Assembly: GCF_016907695.1 (NCBI RefSeq)
Contig: NZ_JAFBCK010000001.1
Span: 6,188,001-6,252,000, forward strand
Origin: Actinokineospora baliensis
Lineage (GTDB): Bacteria > Actinomycetota > Actinomycetes > Mycobacteriales > Pseudonocardiaceae
DNA length: 64,000 bases
Direction of reading: 5' to 3'
Part shown: piece after piece, positions 1 through 9,535 of the stretch
Position numbering within the stretch: position 1 is the first letter of the stretch
Layout of the letters: each line of letters opens with the position of its first letter
Notes under the pieces: model-generated
Database searches by the model: none
The model's input: only the letters and a program-made list of their open reading frames with translations
What the model was told of the DNA's origin: nothing
Program-made: the position numbers and the translations under genes

Positions 1-744
1 CGCGTGTTCCGCACCGGCGGCCCCGGCCCGCTGGGCACGCTGCCGCTGCTGTTCACCTTCACCGGCGTCAGCGGCAACTTCACCGGCGGCTCGCTGTCCG
101 AGTTGGACGATCCGAACTCCGGCACCGTCGACCGGTTGCCGACCAACTGGATCGCCGATTTCCGCCGCCTGTACGACTTCACCGAGGCGGGCCGTCCCGA
201 TCTCGCGGCTCCCGAAGGCGGCGGCAACGCGGCGAAGCGGATCGACACGGTCCTGGTGGACCCGCTTGACCAGCTGCCAGCGGGCACCTTCGGCGGTCGG
301 GGCACCGCGTTCCCCGCCGTCCACCGCAACCTCGCGTTCCGCAACCTGACCCGCGCGAGCATGGTCGAACTCGCCAGCGGCCAACAACTCGCGGCCCTGT
401 TCGGCGTGACACCGCTCACCACCGAGCAGATCGTCGAGGGCGCTGGCGGCGCGTCGCTGAGCGGGCTGTCGCCGGAACAACGGGCAGAAGTGTCGTCGGA
501 CACGCCGCTGTGGTTCTACGTGCTGCGCGAGGCCGAGCTCAACAACGGTGTCCTGGGCCAGGTCGGCGGTCGGATCGTGGCGGAGGTCTTCCACCGCGCG
601 ATCGAGGCCAGCCGCGCCTCGATCGTCCGGGAACCGTGGTGGCGCCCGGCACTGGGCCCGGACTCGACCACGTTCCGGATGACCGACCTGCTGCTGTTCG
701 CCTTCGAGGGCAAGGCGGACCTGCTCAACCCGCTCGGCGACTGA
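1..744 (+). CDS. Heme peroxidase family protein, C-terminal part
   Basis: The reading frame is open from the first base, so the 5' end lies outside the window and only about 247 C-terminal residues are present. The segments LPTNWIADFRRLYDF near the start and LWFYVLREAELNNG followed by VGGRIVAEVFHRAIEAS near the end match the C-terminal helical core of bacterial animal-type heme peroxidases. In those proteins the LREAELN segment, an Arg/Glu-rich helix, follows the proximal heme region. The catalytic histidines and the calcium site would be upstream and cannot be checked. The likely role is oxidation of small substrates with peroxide. The family call is fairly good; substrate and cell location are unknown. 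Confidence 0.6.
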   Translation, partial: RVFRTGGPGPLGTLPLLFTFTGVSGNFTGGSLSELDDPNSGTVDRLPTNWIADFRRLYDFTEAGRPDLAAPEGGGNAAKRIDTVLVDPLDQLPAGTFGGRGTAFPAVHRNLAFRNLTRASMVELASGQQLAALFGVTPLTTEQIVEGAGGASLSGLSPEQRAEVSSDTPLWFYVLREAELNNGVLGQVGGRIVAEVFHRAIEASRASIVREPWWRPALGPDSTTFRMTDLLLFAFEGKADLLNPLGD

Positions 745-799
745 CCCCGCGGCCGGGGTGTCCCGCGTGGGGCACCCCGGCCCCCGGTAACGTGCCACT

Positions 800-1468
800 G
801 TGGACTTGGCCTCCGACATACGCACCCGCCTCGCCTCGGCGGGCGACCCCGGCCGGGCACCGGACATGCAGCGCTACATGAAGTCCGACATGCCCTTCCG
901 CGGCGTCCCCAAACCCGCCAGGGACGCCCTGGTCCGCCAACTCCCCGCCCTCCACACCAGAGCCGAGTGGCTCGACGTCATCCGCCGCCTCTGGCGAGAA
1001 GCCACCCACCGCGAAGAACGCTACGTCGCCCTGGACCTGCTGCGCCGGTACCCGCGCTGGCAGGAACTCGACCTCTTGCCCCTGTACGAGGAATTCGTCG
1101 TCACCGGCGCCTGGTGGGACTATGTGGACGAACTCGCCAGCCGCCACATCGGGTCGCTGCTCATGGCCCAGCGGGACGCGGTCACCCCGGTGATGCGCGA
1201 GTGGGCGGTGTCCGAGGACCGCTGGAAACGGCGGGTAGCGGTGATCTGCCAATTGGGGGCGAAGGGGGAAACCGACCTGGCCCTGCTGGCGTTCGCGGTG
1301 GAAGCGAACGAGGCGGACGGGGACTTCTTCTTGCGCAAGGGGATCGGGTGGGCGCTGCGGCAGTACGCGCGGGTGGACGCTGACTGGGTACGGGGGTTTG
1401 TTGAGGCACATCCTGGCCTGTCGGGGTTGTCGCGGCGGGAGGCGTTGAAGCACATCTTGACCGGGTGA
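800..1468 (+). CDS. AlkD-type DNA alkylation repair protein
   Basis: A 222-residue protein made of HEAT-like helical repeats, the usual length for the AlkD family of DNA glycosylases, which excise positively charged alkylated purines (3-methyladenine, 7-methylguanine) without flipping the base. The signature WWDYVDELA is present. Trp106 and Asp110 have the same spacing as the Trp/Asp pair that contacts the lesion and promotes depurination in Bacillus AlkD. The start is GTG; no strong Shine-Dalgarno is visible, but the N-terminus (IRTRLASAGDP...MQRYMKSDMPF) aligns with family N-termini. It stands alone between the peroxidase and a repeat region. It probably gives basal protection against alkylation. 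Confidence 0.85.
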   Translation: MDLASDIRTRLASAGDPGRAPDMQRYMKSDMPFRGVPKPARDALVRQLPALHTRAEWLDVIRRLWREATHREERYVALDLLRRYPRWQELDLLPLYEEFVVTGAWWDYVDELASRHIGSLLMAQRDAVTPVMREWAVSEDRWKRRVAVICQLGAKGETDLALLAFAVEANEADGDFFLRKGIGWALRQYARVDADWVRGFVEAHPGLSGLSRREALKHILTG

Positions 1469-1554
1469 GGGCGGGTCTCTTGTTTCGGCTTCGCCGTCGG
1501 ATCATCGGCTCGTCGCTTCGCGACCTTGCATGCCGATCCGCGATTTAAGTGCGG

Positions 1555-1699
1555 GCTCGATGTGGTGGACCTGTTTTGCGTGGGGCCCCTACGACAGCCG
1601 TGGCAGGACCGCAAAGCAGGGGCCGAAAAGCATGGCCCTGCAGCGAGGCAAGGCTACGACTATCGTCCCCCCACACAAAACAGGTCCACCCCATCGAGC
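1555..1699 (+). repeat. Dispersed palindromic element, copy A
   Basis: A 145-bp element bounded by inverted ends: GCTCGATG on the left and CATCGAGC on the right, each followed inward by about 25 bp of imperfect complement. The interior (about 1583-1650) is nearly identical, in reverse complement, to the interior of the copy at 14487-14630. The two copies share a core that includes GGACCGCAAAGC and GGCCGAAAAGCATGGCC. The core can itself fold (GGCC...GGCC). No coding potential is seen. It behaves like a MITE- or REP-type repeat. Confidence 0.8.
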
Positions 1700-1730
1700 A
1701 TCTGGCACCAGCGTGTTCCGAGTGTCCAGT

Positions 1731-1909
1731 GGTCGGGCTGGCGGGGTTGGCTCGGTGGGCGGGGTTGGCGGGGTTGGCTCGGTGGGCTGGGTTTGGATGG
1801 GCTGACTCGGTGGCTTGGGTTTGGGTGGCGGGGCTGACTCGGTGGCTTGGGTTTGGGTGGCGGGGCTGACTCGGGGGGGCTGGGTTGGGTGGGTCAGCTC
1901 GGTGGGTTG
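1731..1909 (+). repeat. G-rich GGCTGGCGGGG-type tract linked to the palindromic element
   Basis: Imperfect short repeats of GGTTGGCTCGGTGGGC and GGCTTGGGTTTGGGTGGC types, with almost all G on the plus strand. It follows directly after copy A of the palindromic element and ends near TGGCACCGGCGGCTTC. The same tail, in reverse complement, accompanies the copy near 13.1 kb and a shorter one lies near 14.69-14.73 kb. Many closely spaced G runs make G-quadruplex formation plausible. No gene is supported in 1469-2013. Confidence 0.7.
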
Positions 1910-1955
1910 TTCTGGCACCGGCGGCTTCTGAGGTTTGTCACTGGCTCCTGAAAAG

Positions 1956-1996
1956 CCTTGAGGGCGGCCGCGAGGTTGTCGCGGTCGCCCTCAAGG
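1956..1996 (-). terminator. Intrinsic terminator of the secreted aminopeptidase gene
   Basis: Arms CCTTGAGGGCGGCCGCGA and TCGCGGTCGCCCTCAAGG form an 18-bp stem with one G-T wobble and a 5-base loop. Read on the minus strand the stem is followed by GCTTTTC, a short U run. It lies 18 bases past the stop of the minus-strand hydrolase gene. Confidence 0.85.
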
Positions 1997-2013
1997 GGGG
2001 TGGGGCTATTCGG

Positions 2014-3654
2014 TTAGTGGCGGACGCCGAGGATGAGCTTTTGGAGGTCGGCTCGGGTGATGTCGGCGGGGGCCAGGGTGGCCTTGCGCTGGGCGGCGGC
2101 AGCGGGGACCGGCTGCGGGAGCGGGTCGCACTGGGCGTCGGAGCGCTTGCCGGGCTTGCGGGCGGGGAGCTTGCCCGAGGTCAGGTAGTCGGCGATCTTG
2201 TCGTCCACGCAGGGGATCCCGTTGAGGGAGCCGGAGTGGGTGGTGCCGCCGACGCCCTCGATGAGGGCGGACTTGGGGAAGCGGTTGCGGACCTCGAGGC
2301 TGCCCTCGTAGGGGGTGGCCGCGTCGAGGGTTTCGCTCAGCAGCAGGATCGGCGGGGCCTTGGAGCCGTCGACCTCGACCGGCTTGCCGACCTTGCCGCC
2401 CCAGTACAGGCAGGGGGCGTTGAACCAGGCGTTGCCCCAGGTCTCGAACGGGGCGCGGATGTGGGTGATCCAGTTGTCGATCTGCCACCTGGTCCACGAG
2501 GTGGGCCACTGGACGTCGGTGCACTGGGTGGCCAGGTACATCGCGAAGCCGTTGTCGGTGCCGGGGCCCTGGCCGTTGGAGGCGTCGTAGAGATCCTTGA
2601 GGCCGGAGTAGTCGCCGTCGTTGACCCACGCCGAGAACGCGTTGGCCACGTCCTCCCAGCCGAACACGTAGTACCCGGCCTGCAGGAAGATGTCGGTCCA
2701 CTCGTCGGGGCCGATGATGCCGCCAGCGGGCTTGGCGATGAACTTGAGCTGCTCGCCGTAGAACTTCGCCTCGACCTGGCGACCCGTCTTGCCCAGGTGG
2801 TAGACCGAGTCGTTCTTGGCGATCCAGTCGAAGTAGATCTTGATGTTGCGGTCGAAGGCGACGTCCTGGTCCAGGTTGGCCTGATACCACACCTTGCGGG
2901 GGTCGACGTTGCCGTCGAGGACCATCCGGCGGACGCGCTCGGGGTAGAGCGTGGCGTACACCTGGCCCAGGTAGGTGCCGTAGGAGAAGCCGTAGTAGTT
3001 GATCTTCTCCTGCTTGAGCGCCTTGCGCAGCACGTCGATGTCGTTGACCGTGTCGGTGGTCTTGACGTTGTCGAGCAGGTCGCCACCCGCGGTGTCGCAG
3101 GCCTTGGCGTAGTTCTTGGACCTGGTCAGCCAGGTCTGCTCCAGCTTGCTGGTGGCGGGCACGTAGAACGGCCGGTTGTAGGCGAAGTAGGTGCCGTCGC
3201 AGGCCAGCGCGGGCTGGCTGGAGCCGACGCCGCGCGGGTCGAAGCCGATCCAGTCGTAGAACTCGCCCGCGCCGTTGGGCACGAACTCGCCGAGCACCGA
3301 CAGGGTCAGGCCGGAGCCGCCGGGACCACCGGGGTTGGTGATCATGACGCCCTGGTACTGCTCGGCTGGCGCCTTCGCCGCGATCCGCGACACCGCCAGC
3401 TTGATCTTGGTGCCGGACGGCTTGGCGTAGTCGAGCGGTACCTCCAGGAAACCGCACTGCGCGCCGCGCCTGGCCAGGCCGGGGCTGGCGCAGGTGCCCC
3501 ACGCGATCGGCGCGGGGTCGTAGTTCACCTGGTTGGGCGCGGGCTTGGCCTGCGGGGCCGCGGAGACAACCGGCGCGAGCACCGCACCGCCCACCACGAA
3601 GCCCGCCGCGGCGAGTGCCGCCACGATTTTCTTCACATTGCCCCATTTCGTCAT
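2014..3654 (-). CDS. Secreted alpha/beta-hydrolase, tripeptidyl aminopeptidase (S33) type
   Basis: The product has 546 residues when started at the ATG that gives MTKWGNVKK; a GTG five codons further in (VKKIVAALAAAG) is an alternative start. A Sec signal peptide is clear: a basic start, a hydrophobic run and an AxA-type site near SAAPQAK. The mature part is an alpha/beta-hydrolase with oxyanion region NPGGPGGSG, nucleophile elbow GFSYGTYLG (Ser224), an acid in SETLDAATPYEG and a histidine in GGTTHSGS, followed by the C-terminal TAP-like region. This matches Streptomyces secreted tripeptidyl/proline aminopeptidases, which release N-terminal peptides from extracellular proteins. It has its own terminator, and the gene upstream (pheT) ends in another, so it is monocistronic. 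Confidence 0.9.
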   Translation of the reverse strand: MTKWGNVKKIVAALAAAGFVVGGAVLAPVVSAAPQAKPAPNQVNYDPAPIAWGTCASPGLARRGAQCGFLEVPLDYAKPSGTKIKLAVSRIAAKAPAEQYQGVMITNPGGPGGSGLTLSVLGEFVPNGAGEFYDWIGFDPRGVGSSQPALACDGTYFAYNRPFYVPATSKLEQTWLTRSKNYAKACDTAGGDLLDNVKTTDTVNDIDVLRKALKQEKINYYGFSYGTYLGQVYATLYPERVRRMVLDGNVDPRKVWYQANLDQDVAFDRNIKIYFDWIAKNDSVYHLGKTGRQVEAKFYGEQLKFIAKPAGGIIGPDEWTDIFLQAGYYVFGWEDVANAFSAWVNDGDYSGLKDLYDASNGQGPGTDNGFAMYLATQCTDVQWPTSWTRWQIDNWITHIRAPFETWGNAWFNAPCLYWGGKVGKPVEVDGSKAPPILLLSETLDAATPYEGSLEVRNRFPKSALIEGVGGTTHSGSLNGIPCVDDKIADYLTSGKLPARKPGKRSDAQCDPLPQPVPAAAAQRKATLAPADITRADLQKLILGVRH

Positions 3655-3825
3655 GCTTCGTCCGCACCCGGGTTGTGGTTCGCGGACCGCCCGATGCTGC
3701 CCCAGCGGCGTCCGGTTGGGAATAGCGGACCACCGATTTTTGCTAACGCGAAAGCATTGTCGATCAACAATACCGGGCGATGCGGGAAAACCGGACGCTC
3801 CACATCGGACCACCCAGGAAACGGC

Positions 3826-3858
3826 GGTGGGGGCGGACCGGGAAGGTCCGCCCCCACC
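3826..3858 (-). terminator. Terminator after pheT
   Basis: A perfect 14-bp hairpin, GGTGGGGGCGGACC / GGTCCGCCCCCACC, with a 5-base loop. It lies 15 bases beyond the pheT stop and upstream of the aminopeptidase gene. There is no long U tract, as is usual in GC-rich actinomycetes. Confidence 0.8.
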
Positions 3859-3873
3859 ACCGGGTGCGATCGA

Positions 3874-6386
3874 TCAGCCGCGCAGCGCGGCGCCGTGCTT
3901 GGCCGCGGCCGCCGCCACCGCGGCGTCGCGGGCGGCGGTGGCCTCCTCCACGGTCAGCGTGCGGTCCTGCGCGCGGAAGCGCAGCGAGTACGCCAGCGAC
4001 CGCTTGCCCTCGCCGACCTGGGTGCCGCTGAACACGTCGAACAGGCCCAGCTCCTCCAGCAGCTCGCCGCCACCGCCGCGCAGCGTCTCGGTGAGCTCGG
4101 CCGCGGGCACCTCGTCGTCGACGACCAGGGCGACGTCGAGCAGCACCGGCGGGTACGGCGACACGACCGGGACGACCTTGCGCTCGCGCAGCGGCAGCAG
4201 GTCGAGGTCGAGTTCCATCGCGCAGGTCCGCTTGGGCAGCCCGAGCGCCTCGACGACGTTCGGGTGCAGCTCACCGGCGTGCCCGACGGGGAACCCGCCG
4301 ACGCTCAGCCGCGCGCACCGGCCGGGGTGCCACGGCGCCAGGACGTCGGCGCTGACGGTCAGCTCGACCCTGGCGACCTGGGCGACCACCTGGGCCGCCT
4401 GCACCGCGTCGGCCCACGACGCCTGCTCGCCCGCGCCCCACCAGCCCGCGCGCTGGCGGTTCCCGGCCAGCACCACGGCCACGTGGGTCGGCTGCGCGGG
4501 CAGCGCGGCCGACAGCTGCGCGAACTGCTCGTCAGTCGGTCGACCGGTGACCGGCACCTCCGGCACCTCGGCGGCGTCCGCGCGCGGCAGCACGACCTGT
4601 CCGATGTGGAACAACGAGACGTCGCGCGCGCCACGGGAGACGTTGCGCGCCAAGGTGTCCAGCAGACCGGGCAGCAGCGTGGTGGCCAGCTGGTCGCGGT
4701 CGGACTCCAGGGGGTTGCGCACCGGCACCGTGCGGCGGCGGACGTCGTCGGCGGCGAGGCCGAGCGCGTCCCACACCGTCGGCGCGACGAACGGGAACGG
4801 CAGCACCTCGACGTGGCCCTGCTCGGCCAGCGCCCGCGAGACGTGCCTGCGGCGGCGCTGGGCCGGGCTCAGCCCGCGCCCGGGAGGGGCGGCGGGCAGC
4901 ACCGACGGGATGGTCTCGTAGCCCTGCAGCCGCAGCACCTCTTCGACCAGGTCGGCTGGCTGGCTCAGGTCGCCGCGCCAGCTCGGCGGGTACGCGGTGA
5001 CCTCGGGCGTGCCGTCTTCAGCGGCGCCGACCTCCACGCGGCAGCCGATCTGCTGCAGCCGGGCGGCGGTGACGCCGCGCGCGTAGTTGATGCCCGCGAC
5101 CCTGTCCGGCAGGTTCATCGCCATCGTGACCGGCGCGGGCGCCTGCGGGGTGCCCTCGTCGGTGCGGCCGGGCTGGATGCTGCCCTCGCCGTACTGGCGC
5201 AGCAGCCGCGCGGCCCGCTCCAGCGCGACCGGCGGCAGCGCCGGGTCGACGACCCGCTCGTAGCGGCGGGACGCCTCGCTGGGCAGCTTGTGCCTGCGCA
5301 CGGTCCGCGCGATGGTCGCCGGGTCCCAGATCGCGGCCTCGAGCAGGATGTCGGAGCTGTCGGCGCGCACCTCTGTGCTCGCCCCGCCCATCACCCCGGC
5401 CAGCGAGATCGGACCCGAGTCGTCGCTGATGACGACGTCGTCGGGGTCCAGCACGCGCTCGACGTCGTCGAGGGTGACCAGCTTCTCCCCCGCCACCGCC
5501 CGGCGCACGGTCAGCCCGCCGCGCACCCTGGCGGTGTCGAAGGCGTGCATCGGCTGGCCGAGCTCGAGCATCACGAAGTTGGTGACGTCGACCGCGAGCG
5601 AGATCGACCGGACACCGGCGAGCATCAGCGTGCGGCGGATGAACCACGGCGTCGGCGCGGTCGGGTCCACGCCGGTGACCCGGCGGACCGCGAAGCGGGT
5701 GCAGGTCTCGTCGCCGGGCAGGGTGACCGCGATGGCGCGGGCCTCCGCGGCCGGGACGTCCATCGCGGCGGGGTCGGCGAAGCCCAGGTCCAGCGCGCAG
5801 GCCAGTTCCCTGGCGAGGCCGCGCATGGACAGGCAGTAGCCGCGGTCGGGGGTCGGCGCGAGCTCGATGACCGAGTCGGTGAGGCCGAGCAGCTCGATGG
5901 CGTCGTCACCGGGGGCGGTCTCGTCGTCCACCGGCAGCACGAGGATGCCGGAGTGGTCGTCGCCGAGGCCGAGCTCGTCGGCGGCGCAGATCATGCCGCG
6001 GCTGACCTTGCCGTAGGTCTTGCGCTCGCTGATCACGAAGTCGCCCGGCAGCACCGCACCCGGCAGCGCGACGACGACCAGGTCGCCCTCGACGAAGTTG
6101 GTGGCACCGCAGACCACCTGGGTGGTCAGCGGCGCGCCGTCCTCGCCGTCCTCCGAGTCGCCGATCTCCACGGTGCAGTACCGGATCGGCTTCTTGAACT
6201 CGGTGAGCTCCTCGATCTGGGCGACCCTGCCCACCACCACCGGGCCGGTGACCGGGCCGAGCGGGTCGACCGACTCGACCTCGATGCCGACCCGGATGAA
6301 CGCCTCGGCGATCTCCGCTGCCCCGATGTCGCGGTGGTCCTCGGTGAGTTCGAGCTGCTGGACGAGCCAGCTGACGGGGATCCGCA

Positions 6387-6387
<1 letters not shown>
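3874..6387 (-). CDS. pheT: Phenylalanyl-tRNA synthetase beta subunit
   Basis: An 837-residue beta chain of the heterotetrameric enzyme that charges tRNA-Phe. It starts at GTG (VRIPVSWLVQQLEL), sharing one base with the pheS stop (TAGTG), so translation is coupled. Visible domains in order are: the N-terminal B1 region; the tRNA-binding OB region (GRVAQIEELTEFKKPIRYC); the B3/B4 editing region (about 210-390); the B5 region (about 400-480, NYARGVTAARLQQIGC); a catalytic-core-like region (EEVLRLQGYETIPSV); and the C-terminal anticodon-binding domain (VALVVDDEVPAAEL). The length is normal for actinobacteria. Nothing suggests damage. The open frame upstream of this GTG is only read-through of pheS in another frame. 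Confidence 0.97.
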
Positions 6388-7640
<1,253 letters not shown>

Positions 7641-7724
7641 TCACCGGACGCCTGTACTGTGACCTGGGCCGGGCGCCCCCGCCGTGCCCGGTTCGCCTGC
7701 CCCCACCACCCGCAGAGGTCCGCC

Positions 7725-9521
7725 TTGGCTCAGACGTTCGGTGTCAACCTCCGCGGGGTCATCGACCTGCTGTCGCAGCACCTCTACAGCAGCCCCCGGG
7801 TGTACGTGCGGGAAGTGCTGCAGAACGCGGTGGACGCGGTCACCGCGCGCAGGCTGGTCGACCCGACCGCGCCAGCCAGGATCAGCCTGGAGTGCCCCGA
7901 GCACACCGGTGACGGCACGCTGCGGGTCCGCGACTCGGGCGTGGGGCTGGCCGAGCACGAGGTGCACGCGCTGCTGTCCACGCTGGGCGGGACGTCCAAA
8001 CGCGACGAACTGGGGTTCGCCAGGCGCGACTTCCTCGGCCAGTTCGGGGTCGGGCTGCTGTCCTGCTTCCTGGTCGCCGACGAGGTCCACCTGGTCAGCC
8101 GGTCGGCGCACGGCGGCCCCGCGGTCCGCTGGACCGGGCGCAACGACGGCACGTACACGGTGGCGGTCGACGACTCCGCGCGCGGGGAGGTCGGCACGAC
8201 GCTGACCCTGCTGCCGCGGCGTGACTGCGATCACTGGACCGAGTTCGCCGCGGTCGCGCCGCTGGCCGCGGAGTTCGGTTCGCTGCTTCCTTATGAGGTG
8301 CGCGTCGTCGGCGACACCGACAGCACGGTGATCACATCGGGTGGTTTCCCGTGGGTGCGCGACGACCACGAGACCACGGCGGCCTACCACGGGCGGCTCG
8401 CCGAGTACTGCCGGGCGGTGTTCGGATTCGAGCCGTTCGACGCGCTGCCCCTGGAGTTCGGCGCGGTCGGGCTGACAGGTGTGGCGTTCGTACTGCCGGA
8501 GGGCGCCCATCCCGGTGCCCGGCAGGCGCATCGCGTCTACCTGAAGCGGATGTTGGTCGGTACGGCGGTGGAGGGGCTCCTGCCGGACTGGGCCTACTTC
8601 GTGCGGTGCGTGGTGGACACGTCGGCTCTTAGGCCCACCGCGAGCCGTGAAGCCCTCTATGAGGACGAGACGCTCTTGGCGGTGCGGGACGCCCTAGGCG
8701 GACGGGTCCGGGACTGGCTGGTACGGCTGGCAGCAACGGAACCGGATCGAGCGGGGGCGCTGTTGGCGGCGCACCACATGGGCATCAAGTCACTGGCGCT
8801 GGTCGACGACGAACTGCTCGGGCTGGCCGAGCGGTGGCTGCCGTACGAGACGACCCGGGGCGCGATGCCGCTGCGGCAGTTCCGCCGCAGCCACCCGACG
8901 GTGCTCTACACCCCGGACGTCGACGAGTTCCGCCAGCTCGCCCCGGTCGCGGCGGCCCAGGACATCGGCCTGGTCAACGCCGGGTACGCCTACGACACCG
9001 ACCTGCTGCGCCGCATCGCCGACCGCGACGGCCAAGACACCGCGCGCCGGGTGGACCCGAGAGAGCTGCTGGCGGCGCTCGGCCGCCCGGACGCGGCCAC
9101 GGAGGCGGCGCTGGCGGACACGGTGCGGGTCGCCTCGGTGGTACTGCTCGACCACGACTGCGAGCCGACGCTGCGCGAGTTCGACCCGGTGTCGCTGCCC
9201 GCGCTGCTGATCGCCGACGCCGACGGGGCGCGCAGGCAGGACGCGGCCGCCGCGCGCGCCGAGGCCGACCCGCTGTGGAGCGACCTGCTCGGGCACCTGG
9301 TCGACACCGGGTCCGGCGCGGCGCAGCGGCTGGTGCTCAACACCCGCAACCCGCTGGTCGCCCGGCTGGCGGAGGTCGACGACACCGCGCTGCTGGAATC
9401 GGCGGTGCGCGCCCTCTACGTCAACGCGCTGCTGCAGTCGCACCGGCCGTTGCGCCCCAAGGACACCGCCGCGCTGACCGGGTCGTTCCTCGACCTGCTC
9501 GACCGCGCCATCGGACGCTGA
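7725..9521 (+). CDS. HSP90-family (HtpG-like) chaperone
   Basis: A 598-residue protein. TTG is chosen as start because AGAGG precedes it and LAQTFGVNLRGVIDLLSQHLYS is the conserved beginning. The N-terminal GHKL ATPase domain shows REVLQNAVDAV (catalytic Glu and Mg-binding Asn), DSGVGL and GQFGVGLLSCF, the ATP lid region. The middle domain follows, with RVYLKRMLV and LRPTASREALYED. It is slightly shorter than E. coli HtpG and lacks an obvious charged linker, the form common in actinobacteria. The next gene starts 14 bases downstream behind GGAGGA, so a TPR protein is made together with it, as in Streptomyces. It may act as an ATP-driven client chaperone with the TPR protein as partner; that pairing is inference. 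Confidence 0.9.
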   Translation: MAQTFGVNLRGVIDLLSQHLYSSPRVYVREVLQNAVDAVTARRLVDPTAPARISLECPEHTGDGTLRVRDSGVGLAEHEVHALLSTLGGTSKRDELGFARRDFLGQFGVGLLSCFLVADEVHLVSRSAHGGPAVRWTGRNDGTYTVAVDDSARGEVGTTLTLLPRRDCDHWTEFAAVAPLAAEFGSLLPYEVRVVGDTDSTVITSGGFPWVRDDHETTAAYHGRLAEYCRAVFGFEPFDALPLEFGAVGLTGVAFVLPEGAHPGARQAHRVYLKRMLVGTAVEGLLPDWAYFVRCVVDTSALRPTASREALYEDETLLAVRDALGGRVRDWLVRLAATEPDRAGALLAAHHMGIKSLALVDDELLGLAERWLPYETTRGAMPLRQFRRSHPTVLYTPDVDEFRQLAPVAAAQDIGLVNAGYAYDTDLLRRIADRDGQDTARRVDPRELLAALGRPDAATEAALADTVRVASVVLLDHDCEPTLREFDPVSLPALLIADADGARRQDAAAARAEADPLWSDLLGHLVDTGSGAAQRLVLNTRNPLVARLAEVDDTALLESAVRALYVNALLQSHRPLRPKDTAALTGSFLDLLDRAIGR

Positions 9522-9535
9522 CCGGAGGACCGACC

